Part shown: positions 18,517 to 28,112 of the stretch, in pieces | Layout: each line of letters starts with the position of its first letter | Position numbering within the stretch: the stretch's first letter is position 1 | Assembly (NCBI GenBank): GCA_020721655.1 | Contig: DYMG01000026.1 | Span: 1-32,176 of the forward strand | Length of the DNA stretch: 32,176 bases | From: Paludibacter propionicigenes | GTDB lineage: Bacteria; Bacteroidota; Bacteroidia; Bacteroidales; JAFGXI01 | Direction: 5' to 3' | Program-made: the position numbers and the translations under genes | The notes under the pieces: model-generated | What the model saw: only the letters and a program-made list of their open reading frames with translations | What the model was told of the DNA's origin: nothing | The model's database searches: none

Positions 18517-18548
18517 TTTGCAAAATTATCTATAAAATTATACTTTCA
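18517..18548 (+). promoter_or_regulatory. Putative promoter TTTG-N20-TACTTTCA for the crotonase
   Basis: TTTG 18517-18520 and TACTTTCA 18541-18548 (one mismatch to TAnnTTTG). Confidence 0.35.
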
Positions 18549-18580
18549 AGGCATAATAAAAAATCATTAAAATACATAAT

Positions 18581-19360
18581 ATGAATTTCGAAAACATTAT
18601 ATTTGAGGTAAATACGGGAATTGCAAAACTAACAATAAACCGACCTAATTTTTTAAATGCTTTAAACAAGCAAACTTTTGTTGAAATTGAAGAAGCTATG
18701 AAAGAAGTTTATAACAACTTCGATATTAAAGGCTTAATCATTACAGGTTCGGGCGATAAATCATTTATTGCTGGAGCCGATATTAAAGAATTTGCCGACT
18801 TCACACCTCAACAAGGCGAAGAACTTAGCCGAAATGGTATGCGTATTTTTAAAATTATTGAAGATTCGCCAAAACCGGTAATTGCTGCAATAAATGGTTT
18901 TGCTTTAGGCGGAGGTTTAGAATTGGCAATGTCGTGCCACTTAAGAATTTGCTCCGATAATGCTAAATTTGGACAACCAGAAGTTTCGTTAGGCGTAACA
19001 CCCGGATATGCCGGAACACAACGACTTACACAACTTGTTGGCAAGGGCAAATCAATGGAATTGCTTATGACCGGCTCTATGCTAAAATCTGACGAAGCTT
19101 TAACTTTAGGCTTGGTAAATAAAGTTACTTCTTTAGAAGAACTAATTCCAACAACAGAAGCCTTAATGAAAAAAATTAATACAGTTTCGCCAACCGCTGT
19201 TGCTGCAGTTATTCGTTGTGTTAATGCATTTTATACTGATGGCGTAAACGGATTTAACACCGAAGCCGTAGAATTTGGAAAATGTTTTGCTACTGCCGAT
19301 TTTAAAGAAGGAACAACAGCATTTATTGAAAAACGCAAAGCTAATTTTCCAGGAAAATAA
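18581..19360 (+). CDS. Enoyl-CoA hydratase/isomerase (crotonase) family protein
   Basis: 'GSGDKSFIAGADIKEFA', 'KPVIAAINGFALGGGLELAMSCHLRICSDNAKFGQPEVSLGVTPGYAGTQRLTQLVG'. Confidence 0.95.
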   Translation: MNFENIIFEVNTGIAKLTINRPNFLNALNKQTFVEIEEAMKEVYNNFDIKGLIITGSGDKSFIAGADIKEFADFTPQQGEELSRNGMRIFKIIEDSPKPVIAAINGFALGGGLELAMSCHLRICSDNAKFGQPEVSLGVTPGYAGTQRLTQLVGKGKSMELLMTGSMLKSDEALTLGLVNKVTSLEELIPTTEALMKKINTVSPTAVAAVIRCVNAFYTDGVNGFNTEAVEFGKCFATADFKEGTTAFIEKRKANFPGK

Positions 19361-19387
19361 ATTGTAGAATTAAATAATAATATAAAA

Positions 19388-20155
19388 ATGAAAGCACACG
19401 AAATAGATTACGAAATAAAAGGTAATGATATTCAATTAGTTGAGATTGAATTAGACCCAAACGAAACAGTAATAGCCGAAGCAGGAGCAATGCTTTATAT
19501 GCACGAAGGCATTCAGTTTGAAACAAAAATGGGAGACGGCTCTGAACCTGAGCAAGGTTTTTTTGGCAAACTTATTTCCGCTGGAAGCCGTGTAATTATG
19601 GGGGAGTCGTTATTTTTAACTCATTTTACAAACAAAGGCTTCGGTAAAAGTAAAGTAGCATTTTCGGCACCATATCCGGGTACAATAATCCCAATAGATT
19701 TAAATAGTGTTGGAGGTAGGTTAATTGTTCAAAAAGATGGTTTTTTATGTGCCGCAATGGGAACAAAAATTGCAATGTTTTTTAACAAAAAAATAGGTTC
19801 TGGTCTGTTTGGTGGTGAAGGTTTTATTCTTCAAAAAATTTCTGGCGACGGATTAGCTTTTGTTCATGCAGGTGGCACATTAATTGAAAAAAAACTAAAT
19901 AATGAAACTATAAGGGTAGATTCTGGTTGTGTTGTTGCTTTTGAGGAAACAATTTCTTTTGATATTGAACGTGCTGGCAATTTAAAATCGATGGTTTTTG
20001 GTGGTGAAGGTGTTTTTCTTTCAACACTTAAAGGAAGTGGGAAAATTTGGATACAATCTATGCCTATTAGAAAAATGATTACAGCTCTTTCGCCATCTGG
20101 CGGAAATGCTAAAAAAGAAAGTTCTTCTGTTTTAGGAGGGCTTTTTGAAAGCTAA
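19388..20155 (+). CDS. AIM24 / TIGR00266 family protein
   Basis: '[38 protein letters not shown]', '[25 protein letters not shown]', '[13 protein letters not shown]'. Confidence 0.92.
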   Translation: MKAHEIDYEIKGNDIQLVEIELDPNETVIAEAGAMLYMHEGIQFETKMGDGSEPEQGFFGKLISAGSRVIMGESLFLTHFTNKGFGKSKVAFSAPYPGTIIPIDLNSVGGRLIVQKDGFLCAAMGTKIAMFFNKKIGSGLFGGEGFILQKISGDGLAFVHAGGTLIEKKLNNETIRVDSGCVVAFEETISFDIERAGNLKSMVFGGEGVFLSTLKGSGKIWIQSMPIRKMITALSPSGGNAKKESSSVLGGLFES

Positions 20156-20200
20156 TGCCTATTTATAGTATTACTTATTAGCAAAACTTAGATTTCAAAT

Positions 20201-20238
20201 AATAAAAAAAGCCAACTATTTGTTGGCTTTTTTTATTA
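20201..20238. terminator. Bidirectional rho-independent terminator between convergent genes
   Basis: AATAAAAAAAGCCAAC-tattt-GTTGGCTTTTTTTATT near-perfect palindrome. Confidence 0.88.
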
Positions 20239-20251
20239 TTTGAATGTTTTT

Positions 20252-20845
20252 TTATTTTTCAACTTCTTTAAAAGATTTACACTCAACATCATAAAAAGAA
20301 AGATGGTCTTTTCCGCTATCTTTAAGCTCTTTTCTCATGTTTTCAACTTGTATAAGTTGCATTTCTTTTTCTTCAGCTTCGGTTGCTTTATCGCCTTCTG
20401 CTCCATGATTATGTTTTGCAGCATCATCAACTTGGTCTTTACTACCAGCAAGTATTTCAGCTTCCCAATTTGCAATATATGCCGAATCTATACGTGTTTC
20501 ATTTAATATTCCAACTATTTTAAATTTAAGACCTTCCATTTTAGCGTTAAATTTGCCACTTTCGTTTGATGCCAATACTTTAACTCTTTTCTCAGGATCT
20601 TGTCCAATTATGTGCATTCTCGCACCTCCGTGCTTGCAAGTATGAACGCAAGTTCCTTCAAAAGTAATTTCTTTTCCTACAAAGTTTGGTGCCATTTCAT
20701 CAAATTTATTGATGTCAATAACACTAGCAATAGAATCGGCTACCAATGTTGAGTCGGCAGCATTAGCATTTGTGTCGCTTGCTGTGTTACCACAAGATGT
20801 TAGTAACAGTGCAAAACCAGTAATTAGTAAAAAATTTTTAATCAT
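20252..20845 (-). CDS. Lipoprotein, probable OB-fold-like, with CxxxCKHGGxRMH motif
   Basis: Lipobox 'ALLLTSCGN'. 'FVGKEITFEGTCVHTCKHGGARMHIIGQDPEKRVKVLA'. Confidence 0.65.
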   Translation of the reverse strand: MIKNFLLITGFALLLTSCGNTASDTNANAADSTLVADSIASVIDINKFDEMAPNFVGKEITFEGTCVHTCKHGGARMHIIGQDPEKRVKVLASNESGKFNAKMEGLKFKIVGILNETRIDSAYIANWEAEILAGSKDQVDDAAKHNHGAEGDKATEAEEKEMQLIQVENMRKELKDSGKDHLSFYDVECKSFKEVEK

Positions 20846-20936
20846 ATTATTATTGTTTTAATTTTTTTGCATAGTTAATTAATATATTCAGAATTTGCAA
20901 TCTTTTATTCTCTATTTTTTCTGATAATTATTAAAG

Positions 20937-21371
20937 TTAGTCTTCAACATCTATAATATCTTCAACAATAAATGCTTCAGGATAGTCTAACTTTATTTTT
21001 TTAAGAAAATAATTTGCTTCAACCTTTGTTCTAAAATCGCCCACTTTTAGTCTAAAATATGGGTTATCGTAAATAACATGTGCTTTTGCATCTTTATATT
21101 TTGTTGTAAAACTGCTTCTTATTTGGTTAGTTTGTAGTCTTGCATTTTTACCATTTCCAAAATATATTTGAATGCGATATCCGTTAATTCCTTTTAAATT
21201 AGCTATAGATGAAAATTGTTTTTCCATAGCTAATCGTATTTCGTTAGATTGGTTTATATTTATTTTACCTCCATTTTCGGCACTTAGTTTTACAAATATG
21301 TTTTGTGCATTTGATTGTGCGAAAATATTTACAGCTACTATTAAAAATATTGTGCTTATTATTGTTTTCAT
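20937..21371 (-). CDS. SPOR domain-containing secreted protein
   Basis: Signal peptide. 'NGYRIQIYFGNGKNARLQTNQIRSSFTTKYKDAKAHVIYDNPYFRLKVGDFRTKVEANYFLKKIKLDYPEAFIVEDII' matches the SPOR pattern. Confidence 0.85.
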   Translation of the reverse strand: MKTIISTIFLIVAVNIFAQSNAQNIFVKLSAENGGKININQSNEIRLAMEKQFSSIANLKGINGYRIQIYFGNGKNARLQTNQIRSSFTTKYKDAKAHVIYDNPYFRLKVGDFRTKVEANYFLKKIKLDYPEAFIVEDIIDVED

Positions 21372-21375
21372 TGTG

Positions 21376-21383
21376 CAAATTTA
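21376..21383 (-). promoter_or_regulatory. Putative -7 element (TAAATTTG on - strand) for the SPOR gene
   Basis: CAAATTTA on + strand, only 4 nt upstream of the ATG at 21371. Confidence 0.45.
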
Positions 21384-21431
21384 GTGTTTTTTTTCAATAT
21401 TTTTAGTTTTTAATGAGTTCAGTATAAAAAA

Positions 21432-21508
21432 ACCTAACAGGGTTAATTTTGAGAAATCAAACTATTTTAACAATCTTATTATCAGTAATTAATTGAAACC
21501 TGTTAGGT
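21432..21508. repeat. Inverted repeat ACCTAACAGG ... CCTGTTAGGT
   Basis: 10-bp perfect arms at 21432-21441 and 21499-21508, separated by 57 bp. Confidence 0.8.
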
Positions 21509-21645
21509 CTAATCTATAATAAAAGAACCTTTTTATATTGCACCATTTAATTTAAAATTCCATTTTTAAGTATTTAATCTTAAACTAATTAACTATTTTT
21601 CAGTAAAATTAACATTAAACTTTTTTTTAATACTTTATATTTCCT

Positions 21646-21730
21646 TACATTTGCAATGGTTTTGGTTAATATATTAGGCTATATTTAAAATGAAATCCAG
21701 ACAAGCTTTTGTTTGGATTTTTTTATTTAT
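21646..21730 (+). ncRNA. Candidate small RNA (or terminator-only element) upstream of the glnS 3' end
   Basis: -7-like TACATTTG at 21646-21653. About 40 nt downstream is a 12-bp hairpin AAATCCAGACAA-GCTT-TTGTTTGGATTT (21693-21720) followed by TTTTTATTTATT. No ORF on + strand. Confidence 0.35.
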
Positions 21731-21732
21731 TC
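21693..21732 (+). terminator. Strong hairpin plus T-tract
   Basis: 12-bp stem with one G-T wobble and loop GCTT, then a T-rich tract. Overlaps the end of glnS on the opposite strand and may act in both directions. Confidence 0.65.
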
Positions 21733-23424
21733 CAATTTATTTGCAATTTTTGTCCAAGAGTCTTTTAATGTTACGGTTCTATTAAAAACTAGTTTTTCGT
21801 CTGTTGTATCATAATCAACACAAAAATAGCCTAAACGCTCAAATTGAAAACTTTCGCTTATTTTTGCTTTTTTTACTGATGGTTCTAAAATTCCTTGTAC
21901 AATTTTTAGCGATTCCGGATTTATGTAGTCTAAAAAGCTTGCACCTTCTTCATTTTTATCTGGATTTTCGACACTGAACAATCTATCGTACAATCTAATT
22001 TCTGTTTTCACATTTTGGTTAGCGTCAACCCAATGAATTGTGCCTTTAACTTTTCTTCCGTCGGGCGATTTTCCTCCTTTTGAAAGAGGGTCGTAAGTGC
22101 AATGTAGTTCTACTATTTCGCCGTTTTCATCTTTAACAACATTGTTGCAAGTAATAAAATATGAGTATCTTAAACGCACTTCAACGCCAGGAGCTAAACG
22201 GAAAAAGTTTTTTGGTGCAGTTTCCATAAAATCGTCTTTTTCTATAAATATTTCGCGAGAAAAAGGTATATTACGACTCCCCATTGTTTCGTCTTCAGGG
22301 TTGTTTATTGCTGGAAGTTCTTCGGAAGAATTTTCCGGATAGTTTGTTATTACAACTTTTAATGGGTCTAAAACCCCCATAACTCGCTTTGATTTTTTAT
22401 TTAAATCTTCACGAATTGAAAATTCTAACAGAGCAAAATCGATTGTATTATCGCGTTTAGCAACTCCAATTCTATTGGCAAAATTTCTTATTGATTCTGG
22501 AGTGTACCCTCTGCGTCTTAAACCGCTAACGGTAGGCATTCGAGGGTCGTCCCAACCTAATACTTTTTTTTCGGTAACCAATTGCAATAGTTTTCTTTTG
22601 CTCATAATAGTATATGTCATATTTAAACGAGCAAATTCTATTTGTCGAGGGCGAATTTTATTTTTATCTGCAATTTGGTCTAAAAACCAATCGTAAAGTG
22701 GGCGATGTACTTCAAATTCTAATGTGCAAATTGAATGCGTAATGCCTTCAATATAATCGGACTGACCGTGAGCATAATCGTACATTGGGTAAATATTCCA
22801 TTTGTTTCCGGTTCTGTGGTGCGATGCTTTTTTTATGCGATACATTAAAGGGTCTCTCATGTGCATATTTGGCGATGCCATATCAATTTTGGCACGAAGC
22901 GACATTTTACCTTCTTCAAATTCGCCATTTTTCATTTTGGCAAATAGATATAAACTTTCGGCTATAGGTCTGTTTCTCCAAGGACTTTCTTTACCTGCTT
23001 GTGTTGGTGTTCCTTTATATTGTGCTATTTCTTCGGCTGTTTGTTCGCACACGTATGCTTTTCCGTCTTTTATTAGTTGAATGGCAAAATCGTATAAAAT
23101 TTCAAAATAATCTGAAGTATATAAATCTTGCCCGTGCCATTTAAAGCCTAACCATTCTACGTCTTTTTTAATTGAGTCAACATATTCAACATCTTCTTTT
23201 GTAGGGTTCGTATCGTCGAAACGCAAATTTGTGAAACCATTATATTTTTGAGTTAAGCCAAAATTTAAGCAAATAGATTTTGCATGACCAATATGTAAAT
23301 ATCCGTTAGGTTCTGGAGGAAATCGTGTAATAATTCGCCCTCCATTTTTATTGTTTGCGATATCCTCTTCAATTATTTGTTCTATAAAATTTAAAGATTC
23401 TTTTTTTTCTTCGTTTACTACCAT
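21727..23424 (-). CDS. glnS: Glutaminyl-tRNA synthetase (glutamine--tRNA ligase)
   Basis: '[25 protein letters not shown]', '[21 protein letters not shown]', '[10 protein letters not shown]', '[26 protein letters not shown]'. Confidence 0.97.
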   Translation of the reverse strand: MVVNEEKKESLNFIEQIIEEDIANNKNGGRIITRFPPEPNGYLHIGHAKSICLNFGLTQKYNGFTNLRFDDTNPTKEDVEYVDSIKKDVEWLGFKWHGQDLYTSDYFEILYDFAIQLIKDGKAYVCEQTAEEIAQYKGTPTQAGKESPWRNRPIAESLYLFAKMKNGEFEEGKMSLRAKIDMASPNMHMRDPLMYRIKKASHHRTGNKWNIYPMYDYAHGQSDYIEGITHSICTLEFEVHRPLYDWFLDQIADKNKIRPRQIEFARLNMTYTIMSKRKLLQLVTEKKVLGWDDPRMPTVSGLRRRGYTPESIRNFANRIGVAKRDNTIDFALLEFSIREDLNKKSKRVMGVLDPLKVVITNYPENSSEELPAINNPEDETMGSRNIPFSREIFIEKDDFMETAPKNFFRLAPGVEVRLRYSYFITCNNVVKDENGEIVELHCTYDPLSKGGKSPDGRKVKGTIHWVDANQNVKTEIRLYDRLFSVENPDKNEEGASFLDYINPESLKIVQGILEPSVKKAKISESFQFERLGYFCVDYDTTDEKLVFNRTVTLKDSWTKIANKLE

Positions 23425-23458
23425 TATGTTTTTTTTTTCAAAATTAAATTAAAGTTTA

Positions 23459-23466
23459 CAAAGTTA
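23459..23466 (-). promoter_or_regulatory. Putative -7 element (TAACTTTG on - strand) for glnS
   Basis: CAAAGTTA on + strand, 34 nt upstream of the glnS start. Confidence 0.4.
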
Positions 23467-23520
23467 ATAAAGTTATGAATTTTTATTATAAAGGTTTTAA
23501 AAGTAATTGAACATAATTAT

Positions 23521-23528
23521 TACTTTTG
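23521..23528 (+). promoter_or_regulatory. Putative -7 element (TACTTTTG) for gldF
   Basis: Matches TAnnTTTG. Lies inside the ORF-track extension and upstream of the ATG at 23540. Confidence 0.4.
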
Positions 23529-23539
23529 TGAAAAAAAAT

Positions 23540-24271
23540 ATGTTTGTATTATACAGAAAAGAATTAAACAGTTTTTTTAGCACACTTACTGGTTATATTG
23601 CAATTATTGTGTTTTTAATTATAACAGGTTTATTTGTTTGGGTTTTCCCTGGCGATTTTAACATTTTAAAAAATGGATTTTCTTCTATTGATGGGTTATT
23701 TATAATTGCTCCGTGGGTTTTTCTTTTTTTAATTCCGGCAGTAACTATGAGGTTATTTTCTGAAGAAAAAAAATCGGGAACTATTGAACTTTTGTTTACA
23801 AAACCAATTTCCGATTTAAATATTATTTTAGCTAAATACTTTGCAGGATTAACAGTTGTAACAATTTCATTATTACCAACATTAACCTATTTTTTATCGG
23901 TATATTTATTGGGAAATCCAATTGGAAACATTGATACAGGCGGAACGTGGGGCTCGTTTATTGGACTATTTTTTCTTTCGGCAATTTATGTCTCAATTGG
24001 AATTTTTTCATCGTCGCTAACCGATAACCAAATAGTTTCGTTTATTTTATCGATGCTTATTTCATTTATAATTTATATTGGGTTCGACTACATTTCAGAA
24101 TTAAGTTTTTGGGGAGGCTCGGCTTACTTTATATCTAACCTTGGAATTAGTTTTCATTACAGTTCAATTAGTCGCGGAGTTATTGATACAAGAGATATTA
24201 TATATTTTTTAAGTGCAATTACTTTGTTCATTTTTTTAACAAAACTAAAATTAGAAAGTAGAAAATGGTAA
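23540..24271 (+). CDS. gldF: Gliding motility-associated ABC transporter permease GldF
   Basis: 'MFVLYRKELNSFFSTLTGYIAIIVFLIITGLFVWVFPGDFNILKNGFSSIDGLFIIAPWVFLFLIPAVTMRLFSEEKKSGTIELLFTKPISD' is GldF-like. Followed by gldG. ORF track start 23507 overlaps the predicted promoter. Confidence 0.92.
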   Translation: MFVLYRKELNSFFSTLTGYIAIIVFLIITGLFVWVFPGDFNILKNGFSSIDGLFIIAPWVFLFLIPAVTMRLFSEEKKSGTIELLFTKPISDLNIILAKYFAGLTVVTISLLPTLTYFLSVYLLGNPIGNIDTGGTWGSFIGLFFLSAIYVSIGIFSSSLTDNQIVSFILSMLISFIIYIGFDYISELSFWGGSAYFISNLGISFHYSSISRGVIDTRDIIYFLSAITLFIFLTKLKLESRKW

Positions 24272-26034
24272 AAAATATGAATAGAAAAAGTATTAAATAC
24301 AACAATTTAATACAACTTGTTTTAGTTTTATCGATAATTATATTGCTAAATTTTTTAGCCAACTTTATTTACACTCGCTTTGATTTAACTGCCGAAAAAC
24401 GCTTTACTTTATCGGATATTACAAAAGATTACGTGAAAAATTTAGATGACATTATATTTTTTAGAATATACTTAGATGGCGACGATTTACCTCCCGGATT
24501 TAAACGATTAAAAAACAGTTTAAAAGAAACTTTAGACGAACTCAGATTAATTGGAGGCGAAAACATTCAGTATGAATTTATAAACCTAAATACCACTAAA
24601 GACAAAAAAAAGAAAGAAGAACTTTTTAACGAGATTTACAAAAGAGGCTTACTACCCATAACACTAAACGAAACAACCGAAGAAGGGAAAGAATCGCAAA
24701 ATATAATTATACCTGGAGCAATAGTAACGTACCAAGAACGAGAACTTCCATTAGATTTTTTATCGAACAACCAACTAAAAACACCCGAAGAAAATCTAAA
24801 CAATTCGGTAAGTGAATTGGAATACAAATTAATGAACATAATTCAAAAACTTAGAAGTGAATTTATTCCAACTATTGCATTTACAGTGGGGCACGGAGAA
24901 TTATCTTACGAAAATACCTACTCTACACGAAAAGCATTATCGGAATTTTACAACATAACAAACATTGAACTCAACGAAAATATATCAAGCCTAAGCGACA
25001 GAATAAAAATAGACTCGTCGAAAACAAGATTAACAAACAAATACGACGTTTTAGTAATTTCTAAACCAACAAAACCATTTAGCGAAAAAGATAAATTTAT
25101 TTTAGACCAATACTTAATGAGAGGCGGAAAAATTTTATGGTTTATTGATGGAGTATCAGTTTCTATGGACAGTTTAGCCAAAAGTAATTTTACAATTGCA
25201 CTAAGTAACGACCTAAACCTCGAAGATCAGTTTTTTAATTATGGATTTAGAGTAAATCACGATTTATTGCAAGACATACAATGTGCAAAAATACCTGCAA
25301 AATCAACATTTGGAGGAAACGGTCGACCACAATTTGTTCCTTTCGATTGGCTCTATTTTCCATTAATGAAACCTACCGATAAAAGCCCAATTGGTAAAAA
25401 TTTAGACTTTATTTTTTCAAATTTTGCAAGTAGCATAGATACAGTTCACGAAAGCAAAAACGTAAAAAAAACAGTTATATTAACCTCATCGGAATACACA
25501 AAAAAACTAAACGTTCCTATACAAGTTAGTTTAGATTTACTAAATGTGAAACCCGAAAAAATGTTTTTCAAAAACTCATATTTAACCACCGGATTACTCT
25601 TAGAAGGCAAATTCAAATCTAATTTTGTAAATAGAATTCCAAGCGAAATAAAAAATTCTTCGGAAATAAATTTTAAAGAAGAAAGTAAAAAAACCAAAAT
25701 GATAGTTATTTCTGATGGCGATATAATTTACAATCCAATAAAAATTACCGACGGTAAAAAAATACCTTACCCTGCCGGTTTCGACAAATATTCTGGCTAT
25801 AATTATGCAAATTCCGATTTAATTTTAAATGCAGTGAACTATCTTATTGACGATTCTGGAATTATATATCTTAGAAATCGCCAAATAAAACTTCGATTGT
25901 TAGACAAAACAAAAGTTAGCGAAAACGGTTTGTTTTGGCAAATAATAAACACCATTATACCTGTTATAATAATTATTATACTTGGATTTATACTTAACAT
26001 TATAAGAAAAAATAAATACACTATAAAACAATAA
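24265..26034 (+). CDS. gldG: Gliding motility-associated ABC transporter substrate-binding protein GldG
   Basis: 'NFLANFIYTRFDLTAEKRFTLSDITKDYVKNLDDIIFFRIYLDGDDLPPGFKRLKNSLKETLDELR', 'FTVGHGELSY', C-terminal TM. Overlaps gldF by 7 nt. Confidence 0.93.
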   Translation: MVKNMNRKSIKYNNLIQLVLVLSIIILLNFLANFIYTRFDLTAEKRFTLSDITKDYVKNLDDIIFFRIYLDGDDLPPGFKRLKNSLKETLDELRLIGGENIQYEFINLNTTKDKKKKEELFNEIYKRGLLPITLNETTEEGKESQNIIIPGAIVTYQERELPLDFLSNNQLKTPEENLNNSVSELEYKLMNIIQKLRSEFIPTIAFTVGHGELSYENTYSTRKALSEFYNITNIELNENISSLSDRIKIDSSKTRLTNKYDVLVISKPTKPFSEKDKFILDQYLMRGGKILWFIDGVSVSMDSLAKSNFTIALSNDLNLEDQFFNYGFRVNHDLLQDIQCAKIPAKSTFGGNGRPQFVPFDWLYFPLMKPTDKSPIGKNLDFIFSNFASSIDTVHESKNVKKTVILTSSEYTKKLNVPIQVSLDLLNVKPEKMFFKNSYLTTGLLLEGKFKSNFVNRIPSEIKNSSEINFKEESKKTKMIVISDGDIIYNPIKITDGKKIPYPAGFDKYSGYNYANSDLILNAVNYLIDDSGIIYLRNRQIKLRLLDKTKVSENGLFWQIINTIIPVIIIIILGFILNIIRKNKYTIKQ

Positions 26035-26047
26035 TATACCAAATAAT

Positions 26048-27067
26048 TTGACTATGAAAAAAAATACTTTACTTTATATTGCCTTAATAATATTGGTTCT
26101 TCTATCAGTTTATTATTTTCTAAATCAAAAATCAACAACAATAAAAAAAGAACTAAGCGATTTTGCAATTGAAGACACATCTGCAATAACAAAAATATTT
26201 ATGGCAGATAAATTAAACAAACAAGTTACAATAGTTAGAAAAGAAAAATATTGGGAAGTAGATGGAAAATATAGAGCCCGAAAAGACGCTATTAATATAG
26301 TGCTATCAACAATAAAAGATTTAACAGTAAAATCGCCGGTACCAAAAGCTAGTTTAGAAAATCAAATTAAACGAATTGCAGCAAAATCGGTAAAAGTAGA
26401 AATTTATACCAACAACAGCACTAAACCTTCAAAAGTGTTTTATGTAGGCGGAGGAACAACCGACAACCAAGGCACATATATGCTTTTAGAAAACTCGTCG
26501 AAACCATTTATAATGTACGTACCCGGTTTTTTCGGATATTTAAGTACACGTTTCTTTACCGATGGAAAACTTTGGAAAGACAATTCAATTTTTAAAAGCG
26601 AATTTAACGAAATAAAAAGCATAAAATTAGAATACCCTAAAACTCCCGAAAAAAGCTTTGTAATAAACAATTTAGGAAATTACAATTTTGAATTAATAAA
26701 TCTTTCAACAAATACAAAAGCCAACAACATTAACAATGAAGAAATAAAACGTTTCGTAGGCAATTTCACAAACTTTGGATACGAAGCCCCAATTTCAAAC
26801 ATTAAACCAGAAAAAAAAGACTCGCTTTTAAAAGCAATTCCCGAAAACATATACACTGTTACTCTTACAAATGGAAAACATATAAGTTTAAAATTGTACA
26901 ACATTTCGGTAAGCAACGAAATTAAAGAAAAATACCAAGCCGAATTTGAATTCGACCCCGACAGAATGTACGGTTTTTTTAATAACGATGAAGAACTTGT
27001 AACCGTGCAAACACAACTTATTTACCCTGTTATTAAAGAAATAAAAGACTTTATACCAAGCAAATAA
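26048..27067 (+). CDS. DUF4340 domain-containing protein
   Basis: N-terminal TM. 'DFAIEDTSAITKIFMADKLNKQVTIVRKEKYWEVDGKYRARKDAINIVLSTIKDLTVKSPVPK...VEIYTNNS' pattern. Located directly after gldG. Confidence 0.85.
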   Translation: MTMKKNTLLYIALIILVLLSVYYFLNQKSTTIKKELSDFAIEDTSAITKIFMADKLNKQVTIVRKEKYWEVDGKYRARKDAINIVLSTIKDLTVKSPVPKASLENQIKRIAAKSVKVEIYTNNSTKPSKVFYVGGGTTDNQGTYMLLENSSKPFIMYVPGFFGYLSTRFFTDGKLWKDNSIFKSEFNEIKSIKLEYPKTPEKSFVINNLGNYNFELINLSTNTKANNINNEEIKRFVGNFTNFGYEAPISNIKPEKKDSLLKAIPENIYTVTLTNGKHISLKLYNISVSNEIKEKYQAEFEFDPDRMYGFFNNDEELVTVQTQLIYPVIKEIKDFIPSK

Positions 27068-27217
27068 GAAAAAATCACAATTAGTTTATATATTTGCTGG
27101 TACAAAAATTAATAACAAAACAAAAAACATAAAAAAAGAACGTACGTAATAAAAACAACAACCTTGTTGAACTTGACATTAAACTATATAAATATTATAA
27201 ATTAAATTTATTTTAAC

Positions 27218-28003
27218 ATGAAAAAGCTAATATTATTATTTATTTTAATTAGCGAATTAGCTAATTTAAATGCACAAGACATTATTATTAAGAAAAATGG
27301 TGATGAAATAAATACAAAAATTATAGAAGTCGGTATTGAAATTATTAAGTTTAAAAAATTTGATAATCTTGAAGGACCAATTTATACAATGGGGAAAAAT
27401 GAAATATTTCTAATTAAATATGAAAACGGAAGTAAAGATGTTTTTAATGATAATCTTGAAGTAAAGCAAACAGTAAACACACAAAAAGATTATTTGAGAA
27501 AAGGATTACACTTAGGTTTTCATATTACACCCAGTGTCGGTAAAAGATCGAGGGATAATTATGATTATGGATTTGGAATTAACTCTGGTGCAGATTTAAG
27601 TATTTATTTTAATGATTATATAGGTATTAAAACTGGAATATCATACGTTAATATACCTATTAAATATGCTTCTTATAATTATTATGATTATTATAATTAT
27701 TCTATTAGCTACGTAAACACTAATACGACCTTATTAGGTATGCCTATAAAATTCTTACTAACAACAGGTAATAAAATTGGATTTTATTTAGAGTTTGGTT
27801 TAAATGTATATTACAAGTATTACAATGAAAACAACCATATTTATAATGGTATTGCCATTGTCGAAGAAACAACATTTGGTTTAAATATTAAAACATCTAA
27901 AATAATTAGTTTGAATTTTGGGTTGTCAAATTATTATTCGTTTGAAACGGAAGGTGCTTTAATGGGACTACAAGTTGGAATGTTATTTAATTTAGCAAAA
28001 TAA
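27218..28003 (+). CDS. Outer membrane beta-barrel protein
   Basis: Signal peptide. 'DIIIKKNGDEINTKIIEVGIEIIKFKKFDNLEGPIYTMGKNEIFLIKYENGSKDVF' motif common in Bacteroidota, followed by barrel-like strands. Confidence 0.7.
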   Translation: MKKLILLFILISELANLNAQDIIIKKNGDEINTKIIEVGIEIIKFKKFDNLEGPIYTMGKNEIFLIKYENGSKDVFNDNLEVKQTVNTQKDYLRKGLHLGFHITPSVGKRSRDNYDYGFGINSGADLSIYFNDYIGIKTGISYVNIPIKYASYNYYDYYNYSISYVNTNTTLLGMPIKFLLTTGNKIGFYLEFGLNVYYKYYNENNHIYNGIAIVEETTFGLNIKTSKIISLNFGLSNYYSFETEGALMGLQVGMLFNLAK

Positions 28004-28025
28004 AATTTGATAATAACGGCTATAT

Positions 28026-28112
28026 GTAATGAGAGTTCATTAATAATTAAAGCATTCTGCCCACCTAAATTTAATGTTGGTAATTAGCAAGAAGTAACTC
28101 TCAATCGCTTAC
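28026..28112. repeat. Imperfect inverted repeat with unpaired bases, intergenic between the OMP and lon genes
   Basis: GTAA-TGAGAGTT (28026-28037) pairs with AACTCTCA-ATCGC-TTAC (28096-28112), with a 5-nt bulge on one arm. Confidence 0.5.

Noticed and set aside
20240-20506. + strand ORF of 88 aa (Phe-rich)
   Set aside because: Antisense to the lipoprotein gene and immediately follows a bidirectional terminator. No start context or domain.
22097-23080. + strand ORFs antisense to glnS
   Set aside because: glnS is unambiguous. The opposite-strand frames lack homology signals.
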